Assembly: GCF_052057775.1 (NCBI RefSeq)
Contig: NZ_CP195121.1
Coordinates: forward strand, 1,426,001 to 1,490,000
Length of the DNA stretch: 64,000 nucleotides
Source: Methanococcoides sp052057775
GTDB lineage: Archaea; Halobacteriota; Methanosarcinia; Methanosarcinales; Methanosarcinaceae
Direction of reading: 5' to 3'
Below the pieces are notes generated by a model, which ran no database searches, was not told where the DNA came from, and saw only the letters and a list, made by a program, of their open reading frames with translations. The number at the start of each line of letters is the position of its first letter. Position 1 is the stretch's first letter. Shown here one piece after another: positions 46,597 to 55,499 of this stretch. The position numbers were made by a program, and so were the translations under genes.

Positions 46597-47886
46597 TCAC
46601 TTTTTCATAGACCTGTGGATCTCTTCCGCCTTACCTTTGTTCAGTATCCTCCTGAATTTCGGATCAGCAATAACATCTTTAGCTTTCTGCATCCTGTCAG
46701 CAACCTTTGCCATCATTTCCTCATCGACTTCGGGGAATGCGATGTCCACATGCTCTTTCAGTGGTTCGGGCTCGACCTCAAGTGTCCTCGACAGGTCAGG
46801 CCGCTTTCTTTCCTTTGTCAGCAATGAATCTATGGCATCCTTCCACTCAGCTGCCCAGGGTGTGTCAGGGATGTCGGTATGATTCACCTTGCTGCGTGCG
46901 ACCTTCATCACATCCACAGGGCAGGCATTGACACAGGCTCCGCAGTAAGTGCAGAGATCGTGCACTGCTGCGATCTTCTTTCCATCTTCCGGAACATACC
47001 AGAGATGTGATGGGCAGATGTTGAAACAGGCATGGCAGCCCTGCGTGTCGCATTTTTCAACATGTTCATCAATAAGCACAAGCTCGCCTTCGAAAGGTTT
47101 GAGCAGGTCAACAGCATCATAGGGGCAGACTGCATCACACCAGCCGCAGCGTGTGCATTTGTTCTCATCAACCGTTACGTGTCCCGAGACTTCCGGCGGT
47201 TCGCAGGGTCGTTTTCCCTTTACCCTGATGGCATCCTCCGGACAGATGTCCTGACAGAGCGTGCAGTAGTCACACATGTCCTCATCAATAATGAGCTGTT
47301 CGAATGGCATAGGGTCGGTTGGTGTCGGCTCCCTCTCCAGCATGAGAAAAGCATCACAGAAGTATGCACATATGCCGCAGAGGTTACACTTGTCAGTGTC
47401 TATCTCGATCTCGCCTTCGGCGTTCTCCTTCAGAGGAGCTATCTCCTCCTTTTTCGGGAAGGTGTATTCCAGTGTGATGGCATCCTCCGGGCATGCTGCC
47501 TCACAGAGGGAACAGGGGACGCACTTCTCGTTCATCTCCACCTTGTATTCCAGTACAGGGAAGAGTTCCTCTTCAGGGAAGTCCCCTTCAGTTCGCATTT
47601 CCAGAGCTGTTACAGGGCAGAAGTTCACACACATGGAACAGAAGGTGCACTTCTCAAGGTCCATCATCACAGGTGGTGCGTCCATGCCGGTGGCGATTTC
47701 CTTGATCGGTCCGAGTTCCAGTGCCTTTGTGGGACATATCCTTACACAGATCCCGCATCCCACACATCTCTTGTAATCGTAATCCAGTGTCTTCTCTGAC
47801 CTGTCGGAGACCAGTTTGTAAAGCACATGTGTGCCCTGTATGTCCATCTCTCTTGAGACTTCCATGGGCTTCTCTTCATCGGTCAT
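46597..47886 (-). CDS. Polyferredoxin with eight [4Fe-4S] motifs
   Basis: A 429-residue electron-transfer protein. Seven canonical CxxCxxCxxxCP-type motifs (the first CVGCGICVRICP, the last CTYCGACVNACP; the fourth ends in CD instead of CP) and one variant (CDTQGCHACFNICP) predict about eight clusters, in line along the first 330 residues. The charged C-terminal hundred residues are helical. The start overlaps the hdrA stop by four bases. The hdrA-polyferredoxin pairing is known in Methanosarcina, where it belongs to the cytoplasmic heterodisulfide reductase route. The partner hdrB and hdrC genes are elsewhere. Confidence 0.92.
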   Translation of the reverse strand: MTDEEKPMEVSREMDIQGTHVLYKLVSDRSEKTLDYDYKRCVGCGICVRICPTKALELGPIKEIATGMDAPPVMMDLEKCTFCSMCVNFCPVTALEMRTEGDFPEEELFPVLEYKVEMNEKCVPCSLCEAACPEDAITLEYTFPKKEEIAPLKENAEGEIEIDTDKCNLCGICAYFCDAFLMLEREPTPTDPMPFEQLIIDEDMCDYCTLCQDICPEDAIRVKGKRPCEPPEVSGHVTVDENKCTRCGWCDAVCPYDAVDLLKPFEGELVLIDEHVEKCDTQGCHACFNICPSHLWYVPEDGKKIAAVHDLCTYCGACVNACPVDVMKVARSKVNHTDIPDTPWAAEWKDAIDSLLTKERKRPDLSRTLEVEPEPLKEHVDIAFPEVDEEMMAKVADRMQKAKDVIADPKFRRILNKGKAEEIHRSMKK

Positions 47887-50237
47887 TCCTGCACCTCCCC
47901 CAGTTCCGAGCCAACTGGCCCGATCTCTGTCAGCTCATCAACGAAATCCTCGATGGTCTTTGCAAACTTGTCCCCTTCTGCTGCGGATATCCATTGCAAC
48001 CTCAGCCTTGCGGGGTTGAGCCCCATCTCGTCGAGAACTTCCTTCAGGTTCTCCATCCTGTGCTTTGCATCAAGGTTTCCGAGGATGTAGTGACATTCGT
48101 CAAGACGGCAGCCGGTAACGAGCACACCGTCAGCTCCGCCCTGCAGTGCTTCCAGCACGAAGTCAGGGTCCACACGCCCGGCACACATGACCTTGATGAT
48201 CCTCACGTTGGTAGGGTACTGTATCCTTGATGTTCCTGCAAGGTCTGCAGAACCATAGCTGCACCAGTTGCAGAGGAATGCAATGATCAGCGGGAACTCG
48301 TCCTTGACCTCAAGGGCTGCCCTGATCTGTGCAATGATCTGCTCATCGGTGCTGTGGGGCATGGTTATGGCATCTGTGGGACATGATGCACTGCATGAGC
48401 CACAGGTCTGGCAGGAGATCTCATCGACCACTGCTTTTCCATCTATTACTTTGATGGTATTGAAATTACAGGCGTTCTCGCATATGCGGCATCCGATACA
48501 TTTTTCCGGATCCACATGTGCACTGAACGGGTCATTGGTAAGTTCGCCCTTTGCCAGCAGGCGGGTGGACCTTGCAGCTGCTGCACTTCCCTGTGCGATG
48601 GATGCCTGGATCTCCTTTGGTCCCGATGCACAGCCTGCGATGAAAACGCCGTTTATGTGAGCATCCACAGGTCGCATCTTGGGGTGTGCGATGGAGAGGA
48701 ACCTGTCAGGCCTCTTTGAGAGATTCAGCATCTTTGCGATGGGGTCTGAAGTTGTGCTTGCTTCCATTCCAGTAGCCAGTATCACGAGGTCATAAGGCTC
48801 CTCACGGATGGCACACTCAAGGGTATCCTCGTACCTGAGCTGCATCTGTCCCAGAGGGTCGAGCTGCACTTCAGCCACCTTGCCGCGAATAAATTCGATG
48901 CCCATTGACTGTGACCGGACGTAGTACTCCTCGTACATCTCGCCAGCGGCACGTATGTCAATGTAATGAATTTTAACATCACAGTCAGGATACCGCTCCT
49001 TTATCATCTGTGCGTTCTTCATGGAAGACATGCAGCAGACACGTGAACAGTATGGGTTGCCTACTGTCTCGTCTCTGGAGCCGATACACTGGATGAAAGC
49101 AACTTTCTTCGGAGTTTCTCCTGTGGATGGCACTACAACTTTTCCGCGTGTTGGTCCTGATGCATTGAGCAGCCTCTCCAGTTCCATATTTGTCAGGACA
49201 TCCGGATATACACTGTAACCATACTCTTCCTTGCGTTTTGCATCGAATCCCTCGTAACCGGTGGCAACGATCACGGCTCCTACTGTGAACGAGAACTTCT
49301 CTTCCTTCATTTCATAGTCTACAGCATCTGCCGGGCAGGCCTGCTTGCAAAGTCCGCAACCAACGCAGAATTCATTGTCGATGTAAGCAGCCTGGGGGAC
49401 AGCCTGTGGAATCGCCATGCTGATGGCCTTGATCTTCCCAAGGCCGCTGTCGAACTTATTTGGGATCTCCACAGGACAGACGCTCGAGCACTGGTCGATG
49501 CATCCCTTGCAGCGGTCAACAATTACGTATCTGGAGCGCTGGACGCCTTTTACTGTGAAATTCCCTACCGAACCGGAGATATCGGCGATCTCGGCATAGG
49601 TCCTCATCTCGATGTTCGGATGGTTCTGCACGTCTGTCATCTTAGGTGCCAGCACACAAATGGAACAGTCATTGGTAGGGAAAACCTCATTGAGCAAAGC
49701 CATCTTACCGCCGATGGTGGGTTCCTTTTCCACCATATACACGTGCGTTCCGGCATCTGCCAGTGTCAGGGCTGCCTCGATACCGGCAACACCGCCTCCG
49801 ATGACAAGGATATCCTTGTTGGCTTTGTATGTCCGGATCTGCAATGGTTGCAGCAGCTTCAGCTTTGCCACTCCCATTTTTATAAGATCGAAAGCCTTTT
49901 GGGTAGCCATTCCCTGATTGTGCATGTGCACCCAGGAACACTGCTCACGGATGTTGGCTATCTCCAGTAGATATGGATTGATACCTGCTTTTTCGAGCAC
50001 TCTCTTGAATGTGGGCTCATGGAGCTTCGGCGTGCAGGCAGCGACAAGGATCCTGTCAATATTGTTTTCCCTGATATCCTCTATCAGTTGCTCCTGCCCG
50101 AAGTCAGAGCACATGAACTGGATGTCCTTTACAAGTGCGACATCCTCCATCTCCTCGACTTTTTTATGCAGCGCATCCATGTTGATGACGCTTGCAATGT
50201 TCAATCCACAGTGGCAGATATATACTCCGATTCGCAT
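47883..50237 (-). CDS. hdrA: Heterodisulfide reductase HdrA fused to MvhD-type domain
   Basis: A 784-residue flavoprotein of the electron-bifurcating HdrABC system. N-terminal domain with VAACTPKLHEPTF, FAD motif GGGVAG at 147-152, [4Fe-4S] motifs at about 243-254 and 291-302, a second pair near 580-625 (CIGCRICENACNF and CQTCGSCSASCP), and then a C-terminal MvhD-like domain from about 645 (FLCNWCSYGSADLAGTSR; MCAGRVDPDFVLEAL). The HdrA-MvhD fusion is the HdrA2 form, shown in Methanosarcina acetivorans to couple F420H2, ferredoxin and CoM-S-S-CoB. No selenocysteine is involved. Confidence 0.94.
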   Translation of the reverse strand: MRIGVYICHCGLNIASVINMDALHKKVEEMEDVALVKDIQFMCSDFGQEQLIEDIRENNIDRILVAACTPKLHEPTFKRVLEKAGINPYLLEIANIREQCSWVHMHNQGMATQKAFDLIKMGVAKLKLLQPLQIRTYKANKDILVIGGGVAGIEAALTLADAGTHVYMVEKEPTIGGKMALLNEVFPTNDCSICVLAPKMTDVQNHPNIEMRTYAEIADISGSVGNFTVKGVQRSRYVIVDRCKGCIDQCSSVCPVEIPNKFDSGLGKIKAISMAIPQAVPQAAYIDNEFCVGCGLCKQACPADAVDYEMKEEKFSFTVGAVIVATGYEGFDAKRKEEYGYSVYPDVLTNMELERLLNASGPTRGKVVVPSTGETPKKVAFIQCIGSRDETVGNPYCSRVCCMSSMKNAQMIKERYPDCDVKIHYIDIRAAGEMYEEYYVRSQSMGIEFIRGKVAEVQLDPLGQMQLRYEDTLECAIREEPYDLVILATGMEASTTSDPIAKMLNLSKRPDRFLSIAHPKMRPVDAHINGVFIAGCASGPKEIQASIAQGSAAAARSTRLLAKGELTNDPFSAHVDPEKCIGCRICENACNFNTIKVIDGKAVVDEISCQTCGSCSASCPTDAITMPHSTDEQIIAQIRAALEVKDEFPLIIAFLCNWCSYGSADLAGTSRIQYPTNVRIIKVMCAGRVDPDFVLEALQGGADGVLVTGCRLDECHYILGNLDAKHRMENLKEVLDEMGLNPARLRLQWISAAEGDKFAKTIEDFVDELTEIGPVGSELGEVQE

Positions 50238-50349
50238 GAGACAGGCTTCCTCTTGAAGGTTTGTGAATATAGTTTGTGAATGTATGAAGTAATTATGAAA
50301 TAATGGAATTCCAAATTAATTATTAGCTGTTACTAAACATCGACCTTTA

Positions 50350-50640
50350 TTATTGACATTTCTTTCCAATGCCTGTACGTGTGAACATGTCCCTGATGTC
50401 CTGTGCAGTGGCAAAATCCTCATAGGCTTCCTGAGCCATCTCAGGAGTCTGGAACATCCGGACAAAGACGCAATCCAGTTTCCCATCTTCACTTGTAGTT
50501 ATTACGCGCAATTCGTGTTCATCTACAGGTGCCCATATCACGATCTGTCCCTTTTTATTGTCATAGTTGAGGTCAACCTTGAACTCTTCAAGCTGTTTAC
50601 TATGCTGGACAATCCCACAACATTCAGTATTATCGGTCAT
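50350..50640 (-). CDS. Small conserved protein, unknown function
   Basis: A 96-residue soluble protein that I do not recognise. It begins MTDNTECCGIVQ and contains a short beta-rich middle (GQIVIWAPVDEHELRVIT; CVFVRMF) and a helical C-terminus. A longer frame to 50760 exists, but the added N-terminus runs into the tRNA leader and promoter; the ATG at 50640 is preferred. It is divergent from tRNA-Val and sits upstream of hdrA in the same direction, separated by about 110 bases. Confidence 0.65.
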   Translation of the reverse strand: MTDNTECCGIVQHSKQLEEFKVDLNYDNKKGQIVIWAPVDEHELRVITTSEDGKLDCVFVRMFQTPEMAQEAYEDFATAQDIRDMFTRTGIGKKCQ

Positions 50641-50716
50641 GCTATCAACGTATGTACTACTGCTTATTAATGGTTGTGATGCTTTCCTGCACATCCCCGC
50701 CTTCATACGAAAAACG

Positions 50717-50801
50717 TTATATAATACTAATGCTATTATGGGGTTGCACATCCCCATCACACAAGTGATGAAGGATTCCGATGTGCATTATTAGCAACAC
50801 T
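50717..50801 (+). promoter_or_regulatory. Promoter and structured leader of tRNA-Val
   Basis: A TATA-like box TTATATAATA (50717-50726) lies about 75 bases before the mature tRNA. Between them is a folded leader: outer arms 50745-50751 with 50781-50787 (tgcacat / atgtgca) and an inner hairpin 50756-50760 with 50765-50769. RNase P would remove this leader. The symmetric box could also drive the small gene on the opposite strand. Confidence 0.45.
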
Positions 50802-50878
50802 GGGCCCGTGGTCTAGCCGGTCATGACATCGCCTTTACACGGCGGGGGTCGTGAGTTCGAATCTCACCGGGCCCACCA
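50802..50878 (+). tRNA. tRNA-Val (anticodon TAC)
   Basis: Acceptor arms GGGCCCG and CGGGCCC pair fully. The anticodon stem CGCC/GGCG frames the loop TTTACAC, giving anticodon TAC (valine). The T arm GTGAG-TTCGAAT-CTCAC is standard. Discriminator A precedes an encoded CCA at 50876-50878. No intron is present in the anticodon loop. Confidence 0.97.
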
Positions 50879-51480
50879 CACTCCTATTCTTTTGGTTTTC
50901 GTGATGAAGAGCCTTGTTTTTGGTATTTTGAATTTAAGATTGAAGTTTCCGTTCTGCTGTCAGTGAGGTGTTGAGCGTAGCGAGGAAGCTCGGGATGTGG
51001 TCTGGAAGCGTGATCTGGAGCTTGGTGATCTGGAGGTCTCCGACAATCCAAATAAAGGAATCAGAATCATCCCTCCAATTAAAGTTTGGGTGTGCTATGG
51101 ACTGAATCGTGAACCAACATCCGTATTTAGTTAAAAAACAATATTAAACATGGGAGTGGGAGCTAAAGGATCGTTTGTCGATTGGTCGTCCACCATGTAT
51201 GCCAAACTATCCAGAAAAACGGGTTAACTCACATAGGGGGCTCCTGTTCCCACGTTACAACAATTTGATTCCTTCCCGAAAAATTCACCGGCAATTCATC
51301 TCTTGATATGATCGAAAAATGTCACTGTAATGATATACCTCCAGGCAGTTCCCGAAAAGCCACAAAAATTGTGAACTATATTCATAAGCAAGAGAATTTT
51401 CGGCAAGTATCAATATTGTTGGAAGGATTGCAGTATAAAATTTAAAAGAAAAAGAAAAAAGGGTCTGAACTTTTATTCGT
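50879..51480. other. 602-base spacer after tRNA-Val with no protein gene
   Basis: No open frame with a ribosome site is seen. The left half (50881-51120) is unremarkable. The middle holds the possible structured RNA described separately at 51152-51251. The right part (51252-51480) is AT-rich and precedes the end of a convergent lipoprotein gene. Confidence 0.5.
51152..51251 (+). ncRNA. Possible structured RNA of about 100 nt
   Basis: The ends pair as a 12-bp stem with three G-U pairs (51152-51163 with 51240-51251). An inner ten-pair stem with one mismatch (51168-51177 with 51203-51212) and a small TGG/CCA hairpin inside it follow. AT-rich promoter-like DNA lies upstream (51124-51148). The fold is by eye and no known RNA family is recognised. 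The strand could be either, since the G-U pairs favour plus but do not prove it. Confidence 0.35.
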
Positions 51481-51732
51481 TCAGACTTCTTCGATGGTTA
51501 GATTCTCGTCCTCATCAAGTTCCGAGAGTGAAGCTTCCAGTTCGTCAAGATCACTTTCAAGGGCCTCTATCTCTGAATCGGTTAGTCCAATTCCTTCCTC
51601 TACAAGTATCTCATCCGCAGTTTGTGCTTCGGCATCAACAACCTCTTCTGCAGGCTGGTCGCCAACACAACCTGAGAATGTGAGTCCTATCAGAAAGATC
51701 GCGATAATTCCAATGTGCTTAAAGCCAACCAT
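51481..51732 (-). CDS. Small acidic lipoprotein
   Basis: An 83-residue protein with a lipoprotein signal peptide ending in a lipobox (GLTFSGC, Cys about 22). The mature part is strongly acidic (LTDSEIEALESDLDELEASLSELDEDENL), likely a short helical or coiled-coil chain at the outer membrane face. It starts 12 bases after the stop of the large acidic exported protein, so the two are almost certainly in one operon and may interact. Function unknown. Confidence 0.8.
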   Translation of the reverse strand: MVGFKHIGIIAIFLIGLTFSGCVGDQPAEEVVDAEAQTADEILVEEGIGLTDSEIEALESDLDELEASLSELDEDENLTIEEV

Positions 51733-51744
51733 GATTACATCACC

Positions 51745-53115
51745 TCAATTGTTTTCGTCGTCTTCGGAACTATCGTCTTCTTCTGAGTTGTCCCCATCTT
51801 CCTCATCATCATTTACGGATTCATCTTCGCTTTCTAGTTCAATCTCTTCTTCTTCTTCTTCTTCTTCTTCTTCCTCATCAGAGTCATCATCGTCTGCAAA
51901 CTCCATCTCGAGTGCTTCATCACCCTCCCCGATATGATAAGTACCTTCTCCTGAAAGTGAAGAACTTCCAGATCCTTCTGCAAAGATAGTCATATCTTCT
52001 CCGCGTATCATTATGGTAAGCCTTGTTCCGTTAATGGTAGCGTCACCAGTGAAATCATCATATACAAAGGCACAACAGTCGTCGTCTTTCTCTTCATTCA
52101 CGAGATCATATTCGCCGGTGATGTCAATTTCTGCATCCCCTGAAAGGTCCTTGATAACAAGCATTGCATCTGTTGCGCTGATAGTAACGTTAAGCTGTCC
52201 GGAAAGGACGATGGTACCGTCACCTTCTGCATTAAAAGGTCCCTCGCCGGCCATGTTCACAAAGCCTTTCCTGAACTGTTTCATCTCCTGCAGAAGTTCT
52301 CTGAGCTTCTCGTTAGCTTCTCTGGTCTTATCGATAGCATCCTCAATCTCTCCTTCTTCCTGGAGTGATTCGGCTTCAGCTATCAGCTTGTTGTATTCAT
52401 CAAGCATTTCCTGAAGTTCTTTGACATCCTGGCCGTTCTGTTCCATCTCCCTTATTTCGTTCTGCAGGCGTTCAGAGATGCGATTGGCGTTGGCAATATG
52501 ATCATCAAGCCTCTCACCAATTTTCATTTCATTGGAACTTCTTATGTCGGCGATTGTATCTTTCCAGAGGTCTCGGATCTCCTTCAGAGCATCAGAGAGT
52601 TCTTCCCTTGTTTCTGCATCCTCAACATCTACTCTGATAAGTTCGAGCTTGTCGATGTAATCGTCAATTGTCTCGTTTACATCTTCAGGATAGTCTCCTT
52701 CATCTTTGATATTCTCAAGGCGAATTATCATGTAGTCGATGGTGCCATTCAGGTAGTCTTTAGATGCATTGAACATTTCTTCAGATGTCAGCAGACCCCT
52801 TGCCTGATTGTTCTTTATCGTTTGGAATTCAGATGTCATTTTATTATAGTCGTTCTTAGCATCCTGGATATTCGTCCGATTCTGGATTCTCAAAAAGTCC
52901 CTATCTCTATCCCTGTCCATATCCATGTCTCTGTCGGTGTCCCTGTCCCGATCTTGTACAGGATCGAAAGTATCACTAGGATTATTCTTTTCCAATGGTC
53001 CAGGTGCAGTCTCAGATCCATTTCCATTGTCTGCAAGTGCAGTAATCGACAGAACACTTGCTACCATAAGCACAGCAGCGATGATTACAATACCTTTTGT
53101 CGTTCCTCTCTTCAT
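51745..53115 (-). CDS. Large acidic exported protein with Asp-Arg repeats and poly-Glu tail
   Basis: A 456-residue secreted protein. Signal peptide 1-29 (GIVIIAAVLMVASVLSITALA), then a run of D-R/D-M dipeptides (about residues 52-70), a long helical, coiled-coil-prone section (about 75-265), a beta-rich domain (about 280-385, TIVLSGQLNVTISATDAML), and a very acidic C-terminus containing an unbroken poly-Glu tract, E/D/S-rich to the end. The ATG at 53115 has GGAGG about nine bases upstream, which excludes the two ATGs before it. A cell-surface or cation-binding role is a guess. Confidence 0.82.
   Translation of the reverse strand: MKRGTTKGIVIIAAVLMVASVLSITALADNGNGSETAPGPLEKNNPSDTFDPVQDRDRDTDRDMDMDRDRDRDFLRIQNRTNIQDAKNDYNKMTSEFQTIKNNQARGLLTSEEMFNASKDYLNGTIDYMIIRLENIKDEGDYPEDVNETIDDYIDKLELIRVDVEDAETREELSDALKEIRDLWKDTIADIRSSNEMKIGERLDDHIANANRISERLQNEIREMEQNGQDVKELQEMLDEYNKLIAEAESLQEEGEIEDAIDKTREANEKLRELLQEMKQFRKGFVNMAGEGPFNAEGDGTIVLSGQLNVTISATDAMLVIKDLSGDAEIDITGEYDLVNEEKDDDCCAFVYDDFTGDATINGTRLTIMIRGEDMTIFAEGSGSSSLSGEGTYHIGEGDEALEMEFADDDDSDEEEEEEEEEEEIELESEDESVNDDEEDGDNSEEDDSSEDDENN
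51847..51873. repeat. (TTC)9 microsatellite inside the acidic protein gene
   Basis: Nine perfect TTC triplets (GAA in the gene's sense) encode part of the poly-glutamate tract. Slippage by whole triplets would change tract length without shifting frame. Flanking triplets extend the glutamate run. Confidence 0.85.
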
Positions 53116-53136
53116 TCTGGATCCCTCCATTATCAT

Positions 53137-53885
53137 GAAATTAACTTACAAAATAATGTTTGGGATACTTGGATATATACTTACTTTAGAACTGTATTAT
53201 TCGGAATACCATTTCTTAAAATTTGCAGGTATTTTAAAACTTGATTATTCGAATAAAACTTTATAATCCTTTATTTGATAATTAGCTAAAATAAAATTTT
53301 TATTATGAATTAATAATTTGTATGCAGATTTCTTATCGATCATTTATCCAAGACCGATGTGTATATTTGTGCCAATGGAGTTCATTTTTACATTCTACAA
53401 AAGATGTATATTTGATTCAATAAAGCACTGTATGGTCCTTATAAGGTAATGCAACAGAAATCCTGTTTATGAAATTAATGGACCAACAACCCTCCAAATT
53501 CCGGTTTACAAAACTAAACAAAAGACAAACAATAGTGTCCAAGAATATCGTTTTTTGTAAACTGGCAAGTTGGGTTTCCAGGTATTCGACTCTGGTTTCG
53601 AGGTATGGGGCTAGAGAGTCTAAATTAGAATTAAAATCAAGATGTGGAATTGTGGAGGATCTGTAGGTTCATGTTTATCCTTAAATCTGCCCCAGTTCCA
53701 ACTTACCTTTTTGAGTTACATTTAGTATTGTTATGAATGTATTTATATATCAGAATTAGTGTTACATTCATCAAAATTCGTGTGAACATCATAAAGCTAA
53801 GTGGATGTATGACATCCCGGAACTGCCGCCAAGCGAGAATCCGGCCTAATGCAAATATTCAGTTTTGAGGACATCGCGGATCACA
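53137..53885. other. 749-base intergenic region with a palindrome-flanked TATA box
   Basis: No convincing gene. It contains the promoter region of the acidic protein (AT-rich, 53160-53330). A TATA-like TTTATATATC (53742-53751) is framed by nine-base inverted arms ATGAATGTA / TACATTCAT (53733-53741 and 53763-53771). A GC-richer stretch at 53815-53850 has CCGGA...TCCGG arms. A 65-codon frame at 53469 has no ribosome site or family look. Confidence 0.45.
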
Positions 53886-54251
53886 TCATAACGTAACTAT
53901 CAGTTGACCTTCCCTGCAGTATTCCAGAAGCATTTCTGCTATCTCCTGCGACTCGATGAACTCAATACCTGATATAAGCTCTTCCTCTTTCATTCCTATA
54001 ATGGACGCTCCAAGTTTGCAGCATTTGAATTGTACGCCCTGTTCCATGCATTCCCTTATCTTGTCATCATAGGCAGGAGACCCGCATTTATCTGCTTTTC
54101 CAAGGATGACGCCCATAGGGCCGAATATGATCACTACTACATCAAGACCCTTATTTCGATAGTAATGAGCAAACCGAAGGGTTTCCATGGGGCTGGTACT
54201 TTCGTAGACCATGCTCTTGAGAAGCAGTAATACTTTCGTAACCTCTGTCAT
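53886..54251 (-). CDS. DsrE/DsrF-like sulfur-relay family protein
   Basis: A 121-residue protein with the DsrE fold: VLLLLKSMVYESTSPMETLRFAHYYRNKGLDVVVII as the first beta-alpha-beta (described here, not quoted as a motif), then FGPMGVILGK and QFKCCKLGASIIGM, ending in a helix. The CC pair at about 77-78 sits where family members carry a sulfur-transfer cysteine, but the single conserved cysteine pattern of TusD/DsrE is not certain. It may act in persulfide or cofactor handling. Monocistronic, with no partner genes nearby. Confidence 0.8.
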   Translation of the reverse strand: MTEVTKVLLLLKSMVYESTSPMETLRFAHYYRNKGLDVVVIIFGPMGVILGKADKCGSPAYDDKIRECMEQGVQFKCCKLGASIIGMKEEELISGIEFIESQEIAEMLLEYCREGQLIVTL

Positions 54252-54516
54252 TTATACACCGTGCCTGTGTGCTTCATCAATCGTTTTTGTTGCGAACATT
54301 AGTTAAGTGTTTTCATTGATGACGAAACAATAAGGTGATTTACATTTATCTATTTGCGGAAAGTTCCATACCTTGATCCTTATATCATAGAAAGTGTGAA
54401 GGAGACCTGTCCATGTATACAAGGTGAAGCCCTGATTAAAGAAGAGTTATATACGTCCCCATCATTTTCTTTATGGGGGTAATTCAATTATTGAGAGCTT
54501 AAATGATACCAGGAAA

Positions 54517-55302
54517 ATGCCTGTGTTATTCATAGGCCATGGTTCACCCATGAATATAGTTTTGAAGAACAGCTACACGGATAGCCTTGTTGAACTCGGG
54601 AAGGAACTGCCAAGGCCAAAGGCCATAATGGTGATCTCGGCGCACTGGCTTACAAACGGGACCTATGTCACATGTAATGAAAAGCCCAGGACCATCCATG
54701 ACTTCTACGGATTCCCGAAGGAACTATACGAGATCAATTACCAGAGTCCCGGTTCCCCGGATCATGCCGAACTTGTGAGCAATATCGTGAGTGGAGGACA
54801 GGTCAAATGCAGCAGTGAATGGGGACTGGACCATGCATCCTGGGCCGTGCTGAATCACATGTATCCTGAAGCCGATATCCCCGTGTTCGAGATGAGCCTG
54901 GATTATTCCTTTAATGAATGGAATCCGAAAATAATCCAGCATCATTATGATCTGGCAGCAGGACTTGGAGAGCTGCGCAGAAGGGGTGTCCTTATCATAG
55001 GCAGTGGCAATATAGTCCATAATCTGGGACTGATCGATTTTCGCAATATTGATGCAGAACCTTATGATTGGGCTGTTGAATTCGATGAGAAGGTCAGATC
55101 CAACCTGCTCTCAGGGAACCACAGGGATCTGATCGAATACATGAACATGGGCAGAACAGCATCCATGGCTGTGCCTACACTTGATCACTATCTGCCAATG
55201 ATCTATGCGATAGCATTGCAGGAAGAAGATGATGAATTGAAATTCATTCACGAAGGGTTCCAGTATGGTTCAGTCTCGATGAGATGTTTCCAGATTGGTT
55301 AA
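54517..55302 (+). CDS. LigB-type extradiol dioxygenase family protein (YgiD-like)
   Basis: A 261-residue class III extradiol dioxygenase-like protein, related to DOPA 4,5-dioxygenase. Metal-ligand histidines are in FIGHGSPMN (near 8) and SAHWLTNG (near 47); GSGNIVHNLG (near 165) and the HASWAVLNHMYP loop (about 109) complete the site. Zinc or Fe(II) could be bound. The ATG at 54517 has AGGA close by; in-frame upstream codons include no standard start. The physiological substrate in a methanogen is unknown. Confidence 0.88.
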   Translation: MPVLFIGHGSPMNIVLKNSYTDSLVELGKELPRPKAIMVISAHWLTNGTYVTCNEKPRTIHDFYGFPKELYEINYQSPGSPDHAELVSNIVSGGQVKCSSEWGLDHASWAVLNHMYPEADIPVFEMSLDYSFNEWNPKIIQHHYDLAAGLGELRRRGVLIIGSGNIVHNLGLIDFRNIDAEPYDWAVEFDEKVRSNLLSGNHRDLIEYMNMGRTASMAVPTLDHYLPMIYAIALQEEDDELKFIHEGFQYGSVSMRCFQIG

Positions 55303-55499
55303 AGTTTCCTTCATGCAAATAGCCTATCAGACCTGCTAATTTTTAGCGTTGCTGATCGTCACATCTGTTTGAATCCAGAACTTATCGCACTGCCTGAAAT
55401 GAGCAAGAATCATTCTACAAAACCCGAGTAACAAAAGTTAAGAATAAAGAACAAATCTACTATCTCAATTTACCTTTATATTCATCATTTTGAAAAACG

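Noticed and set aside
47032..47799. Open frame of 255 codons on the plus strand
   Set aside because: Antisense to the polyferredoxin gene; the cysteine and glycine codon pattern of the real gene keeps the other strand open by chance.
50900..51000. C/D box guide RNA just after tRNA-Val
   Set aside because: A GTGATGA that matches box C is present near 50900, but no CTGA box D lies at a suitable distance.
52498..53244. Open frame of 248 codons on the plus strand
   Set aside because: Antisense to the acidic coiled-coil protein and without signal, motif or ribosome site.
53469..53666. 65-codon open frame in the long intergenic region
   Set aside because: No ribosome site, low-complexity composition and no resemblance to any family.
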